A stretch of 64,000 bases of DNA from Ga0077523 sp038324085 (GTDB lineage: Bacteria; Pseudomonadota; Gammaproteobacteria; Burkholderiales; Ga0077523): positions 1-64,000 of the forward strand of contig JBBQHP010000025.1 of the NCBI GenBank assembly GCA_038324085.1, written 5' to 3'. Shown here in pieces: positions 61,334-64,000 of this stretch. Below the pieces are notes generated by a model. It had not been told where the DNA came from. It ran no database searches and saw only the letters and a program-made list of their open reading frames with translations. Position numbers and translations under genes: made by a program. Position 1 is the first letter of the stretch. Every line of letters begins with the position of its first letter.

Positions 61334-62782
61334 ATGTCAGAAGACGTTCTTTCGATGCCGGCCGCTGAGCTGGTCGATCGATACCGCACGAAGCAGTTGT
61401 CTCCGGTCGAGGTGACCCGGGCGGCGCTCGGACGCATCGAACGATTGAACCCGACCTACAACGCGTTCGTGCTGGTCGACGAAGTACGGGCGCTGAAGGA
61501 TGCCAGGGCATCCGAGGCCCGCTGGATGTGCGGCGAACCCGCGGGTCGCGTGGATGGAATCCCCGCGACGGTAAAGGACCTGATCGTCACCGAAGGATGG
61601 CCGACGCGGCGTGGCTCCCGCACCATCGACCCGGCGCAACCCTGGACCGAAGACGGTCCTCCGGTCGCGCGCATGCGCGAAGAGGGCGCGGTGTTTCTGG
61701 GCAAGACGACCACACCGGAATTCGGCTGGAAGGGCGTGACCGACAGCCCGCTCACGGGTGTCACGCTCAATCCCTGGGACACGCGGCTGACACCCGGTGG
61801 CAGCAGCGGCGGCGCCGCGGTGGCCGCAGCCCTTGGCTTCGGGACGCTGCACATCGCGACCGACGGTGGCGGCTCGATACGCATCCCGGCCGGCTTCTGC
61901 GGCCTGTTCGGCTTCAAGCCCACCTTCGGCGTGGTTCCCGTGCATCCGCATTCGGGCGCTCTCACGCTGTGGCATCAAGGCCCCATCTCGCGCACGGTTG
62001 ACGATGCAATCCTGATGCTGCAGGTCATTGCGAAGAGCGACCCGCGCGACTGGTACCGGGTACCCGCGCGCGACAGCGAATTCGCGGCTCCCGCCGATGG
62101 CGGCGTACGCGGCCTGCGCATCGGCTACAGCCGGACGCTCGGTTACGCGAATGTCGACCCGGAAGTCGCCGCGCTGGTGGACGCGGGCGTGCGCCGGTTC
62201 GAATCGCTCGGCGCACACGTGGAGGAACTGGACCTCGCCCTGGACGATCCGATCGAGATCATGCAACCGCTGTGGTCGGTTGCGCTCGGGCTCGCCATCG
62301 AACCCATGACAGCGGCACAACGCGCGCTGGTTGACCCACCGCTGCTGCAACTCGCCGCGCCGGGAATCGCCTTGAGCGCGCTCGAGTACCGCCGGCTCGA
62401 ACAACGGCGCGAAACCTTTGCCCGGCGCATGTGCCGGCTGCACGATGAATGGGACCTGCTCGTCACCCCGCAACTCGCGGTGACGGCCTTCGAAGCGGGT
62501 CACGAAGTCCCGCAAGGCTCCGGGCGTAATCGCTGGTGGGAATGGTCGCCCTTCACCTATCCGTTCAATCTCAGCCAGCAGCCGGCTGCGACCGTCCCGT
62601 GCGGGTTCACCAAGGCGGGTCTGCCGGTTGCGATGCAGCTGGTCGGCAACAAGTTCGACGACGCCCGCGTGCTGCGCGCGGCGCGCGCGTACGAAGCGAT
62701 CGAACCGTTCCGCATGCCGAAGCTGGATTCGGCGCGCGCAAGAAATCCGGAGATGGCGAGCGGAACGGCGGGATCGGTCTGA
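61334..62782 (+). CDS. Amidase (amidase signature family)
   Basis: 482 aa from the ATG at 61334. The catalytic triad is intact: K81 (IPATVKDLIV), cis-Ser S157/S158 (TPGGSSGGAA) and S181 (DGGGSIRIP). No signal peptide. Hydrolyses an amide, possibly of an aromatic or heterocyclic acid in view of the neighbouring hydroxylase and TRAP uptake genes (inference). GatA-type function is unlikely because no GatB/C neighbours are present. Confidence 0.92.
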   Translation: MSEDVLSMPAAELVDRYRTKQLSPVEVTRAALGRIERLNPTYNAFVLVDEVRALKDARASEARWMCGEPAGRVDGIPATVKDLIVTEGWPTRRGSRTIDPAQPWTEDGPPVARMREEGAVFLGKTTTPEFGWKGVTDSPLTGVTLNPWDTRLTPGGSSGGAAVAAALGFGTLHIATDGGGSIRIPAGFCGLFGFKPTFGVVPVHPHSGALTLWHQGPISRTVDDAILMLQVIAKSDPRDWYRVPARDSEFAAPADGGVRGLRIGYSRTLGYANVDPEVAALVDAGVRRFESLGAHVEELDLALDDPIEIMQPLWSVALGLAIEPMTAAQRALVDPPLLQLAAPGIALSALEYRRLEQRRETFARRMCRLHDEWDLLVTPQLAVTAFEAGHEVPQGSGRNRWWEWSPFTYPFNLSQQPAATVPCGFTKAGLPVAMQLVGNKFDDARVLRAARAYEAIEPFRMPKLDSARARNPEMASGTAGSV

Positions 62783-62877
62783 TCCGCCGCGAGGACCTGT
62801 GGAACACCACCGCCGAATCGCACCGGCATGCGGTCCGGGCGGCGCGCATGGGTCCGGTGGGCGACGGAGGTTGAGCG

Positions 62878-63555
62878 ATGGCGAGCTTCGACTGGAGAAT
62901 CGTTTCCGTGGACGCGCTGGAGCGTTACGACGAATCCGTGCTCGGCTACCAGGCCTGGCGGCAGCTGGTTGCGATGCTGCGCGAATTCCTGCAAAGCGAT
63001 CAGCCGGATCCGTTTCTCGCGGCCTTCGACGAGTTTCTGCGCCAGATCCAGCAGATCGAGAGCGCCCCCGCGGCCTGCCGCTTGTTCGTCTCGCACCAAC
63101 GGGCCGATGTCCCGCACGCCGAACGTATCGCCTACCTGGCCACCCGACAGGGCTTCGAATACTGGCTGGACGTGCACGACCCGCTCCTGCAACTGGCCAA
63201 CCGCACGGCACTGCCGCCGGTGGTCCAATCGATCCTGATCGCGGGCATCATCGAGATGGCGCTGCTCAATTGTTCGCACGGCGTCACGGTCCAGACCGCC
63301 GCCGCCCAGCACTCGCGCTGGGTTCCGTACGAATTCGGGCGAGCCAAGCGGCGCTGGCTGGTGTCCTCGCAGGTGGCGAGCTGGTTCGACCAGGGGATCT
63401 ACGCGGCTTCGACGGCGGACTATCTCAAGCTCGGCGTGTGCGCGCAGGGCGAAGCGGACGTCGTGCGCTGGCTCGCCTCGGAGTGGTCGCGTTGCCGATG
63501 CCCGATCGTGCCGGCAATCTGGCGGGGCGGACCGGTGGTGCCGTTGCCGAACTGA
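62878..63555 (+). CDS. Protein with C-terminal TIR-like domain
   Basis: 225 aa; start after ACGGAGG. Residues 1-60 are helical and uncharacterised. From 66 the sequence has TIR-like order: strand CRLFVSHQRAD (67-77), FEYWLDVHDP (93-102), a hydrophobic AIEMALLNCSHG-like strand (IIEMALLNCSHG), then SRWVPYEFGRAKRRW with E152 at the position of the catalytic glutamate of NADase TIR domains, and a final VPAIW strand. It ends shortly after. The role is unknown; TIR proteins with this glutamate can cleave NAD+. No defence partners (e.g. Argonaute, Cap2) are visible in this window. Confidence 0.68.
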   Translation: MASFDWRIVSVDALERYDESVLGYQAWRQLVAMLREFLQSDQPDPFLAAFDEFLRQIQQIESAPAACRLFVSHQRADVPHAERIAYLATRQGFEYWLDVHDPLLQLANRTALPPVVQSILIAGIIEMALLNCSHGVTVQTAAAQHSRWVPYEFGRAKRRWLVSSQVASWFDQGIYAASTADYLKLGVCAQGEADVVRWLASEWSRCRCPIVPAIWRGGPVVPLPN

Positions 63556-63581
63556 TGGCAGCGCCCGGACTGATGGCAGCG
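63551..63581 (+). repeat. Direct repeat at the end of the TIR-like gene
   Basis: ACTGATGGCAGCG occurs at 63551-63563 and again at 63569-63581, five bases apart. The first copy contains the stop codon of the TIR-like gene. It is probably a small tandem duplication. Confidence 0.6.
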
Positions 63582-63761
63582 TCTAAAGGACGCCTGATGG
63601 TGTGCGTCGACCAAGTGTACACGGCCACGATCGCGGCCGAACCGGCCCTTGCAGACGTCGCCAGGTCCGGGCAACATCCGACGCTGATCGAAGTTGCCGG
63701 CCCTGCCGCCGCCCGATGCGGGTTGTGTCGGCGACGCAGAAAAATTCCTCGAAGGATCGCC

Positions 63762-64000
63762 TTGAATCCCCTCGCCCTTGCCACGAAATGCGTCGTGCCG
63801 ATGGCCGCGTTGCTCCTCGTCGCGGGGTGCGCCATCACCGACCGGCCCGCGCTCGATGCGGGCTGGTCGGCGCCGGACCGCCCCAAGACCGGGTTCCGCA
63901 AGGTGTTGATCCTCACCGTGGCGCGCGACGAATTCGTGCAGGCGGAATTCCAGGATCGGCTCGCCGCGCGGCTGGTGGAACACGGCATGAACGCGATCGC
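63762..64000 (+). CDS. Lipoprotein of unknown function, N-terminal part (partial)
   Basis: The window ends inside this gene. A TTG at 63762, preceded by GAAGGA, gives the signal LNPLALATKCVVPMAALLL and a lipobox VAGC, then mature sequence AITDRPALDAGWSAPDRPKT, GFRKVLILTVARDEFVQAEF. An ATG at 63801 is possible but would leave no basic n-region. The beta-strand RKVLILTV with a following helix suggests a small periplasmic fold. The family is not recognised from this piece. Confidence 0.55.
   Translation, partial: MNPLALATKCVVPMAALLLVAGCAITDRPALDAGWSAPDRPKTGFRKVLILTVARDEFVQAEFQDRLAARLVEHGMNAI

Overview
This is a GC-rich bacterial chromosomal segment with dense coding and many overlapping ATGA/GTGA start-stop junctions. 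The gene content suggests a free-living, respiratory proteobacterium, most likely betaproteobacterial. The pointers are clpS-clpA next to icd, an icd...rluE-nudJ-mnmA...purB order, flavocytochrome c sulfide dehydrogenase, LIV-type and TRAP uptake systems, and a two-subunit molybdenum hydroxylase. No 16S rRNA or other taxonomic marker is present, so this placement is inference. I see no rRNA, tRNA, CRISPR array or intact insertion sequence.

Layout. 1-2.1 kb: the end of an HD-GYP phosphodiesterase and a convergent fccA-fccB sulfide dehydrogenase pair. 2.2-10.8 kb: clpS-clpA, icd, an RraA-family gene, and the glyoxylate shunt (aceA, aceB) placed between icd and rluE. 11-18 kb: housekeeping block with nudJ, an unknown gene, mnmA, a GST, a uracil-DNA-glycosylase-like gene, purB, an HDOD protein and a methyltransferase. 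18-25 kb: a Gfo/Idh/MocA oxidoreductase, a Cache chemoreceptor, a lipoprotein/Xre pair behind a palindromic promoter, a glutamine amidotransferase, murI, and a lipoprotein with an internal duplication.

25-38 kb is a catabolic region. It has a D-amino-acid-oxidase-like flavoprotein, acetoacetyl-CoA synthetase with a LysR regulator, and convergent to these an eight-gene minus-strand operon. That operon encodes a hydroxyacid dehydrogenase, an MmgE/PrpD protein, LivH, a fused LivM-LivG, LivF, a periplasmic binding protein, a carboxymuconolactone-decarboxylase-like protein and a lactonase-like metallohydrolase. It probably takes up and breaks down a small organic acid. 38-46 kb holds a soluble tandem-Cache/CheW protein behind a flagellar-type promoter candidate, an S4 protein, a class II aldolase, an M48 peptidase, an AIM24-family protein and a UvrD-type helicase.

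46.05-48.13 kb is a graveyard of broken accessory genes: an RHS core fragment, a HipA C-terminal fragment, and a frameshifted P-loop ATPase with a mutated Walker lysine. 48.1-54.6 kb is a signalling region. A Ser/Thr kinase with a TPR-like output tail is coupled to an ECF43-like sigma factor. Divergent from them are a small acidic protein and a monoheme cytochrome, followed by a NarL-type two-component pair. 55-64 kb has a complete TRAP transporter of the TakP type, an isoquinoline-1-oxidoreductase-like enzyme, an amidase, a protein with a TIR-like domain that keeps the catalytic-type glutamate, and the start of a lipoprotein.

The most promising candidates for something new are the ECF43-like sigma/kinase locus with its divergent acidic-protein/cytochrome pair, the TIR-like protein, the membrane-free dual-Cache/CheW protein, and the 17-bp perfect operator in front of the lipoprotein-xre operon.
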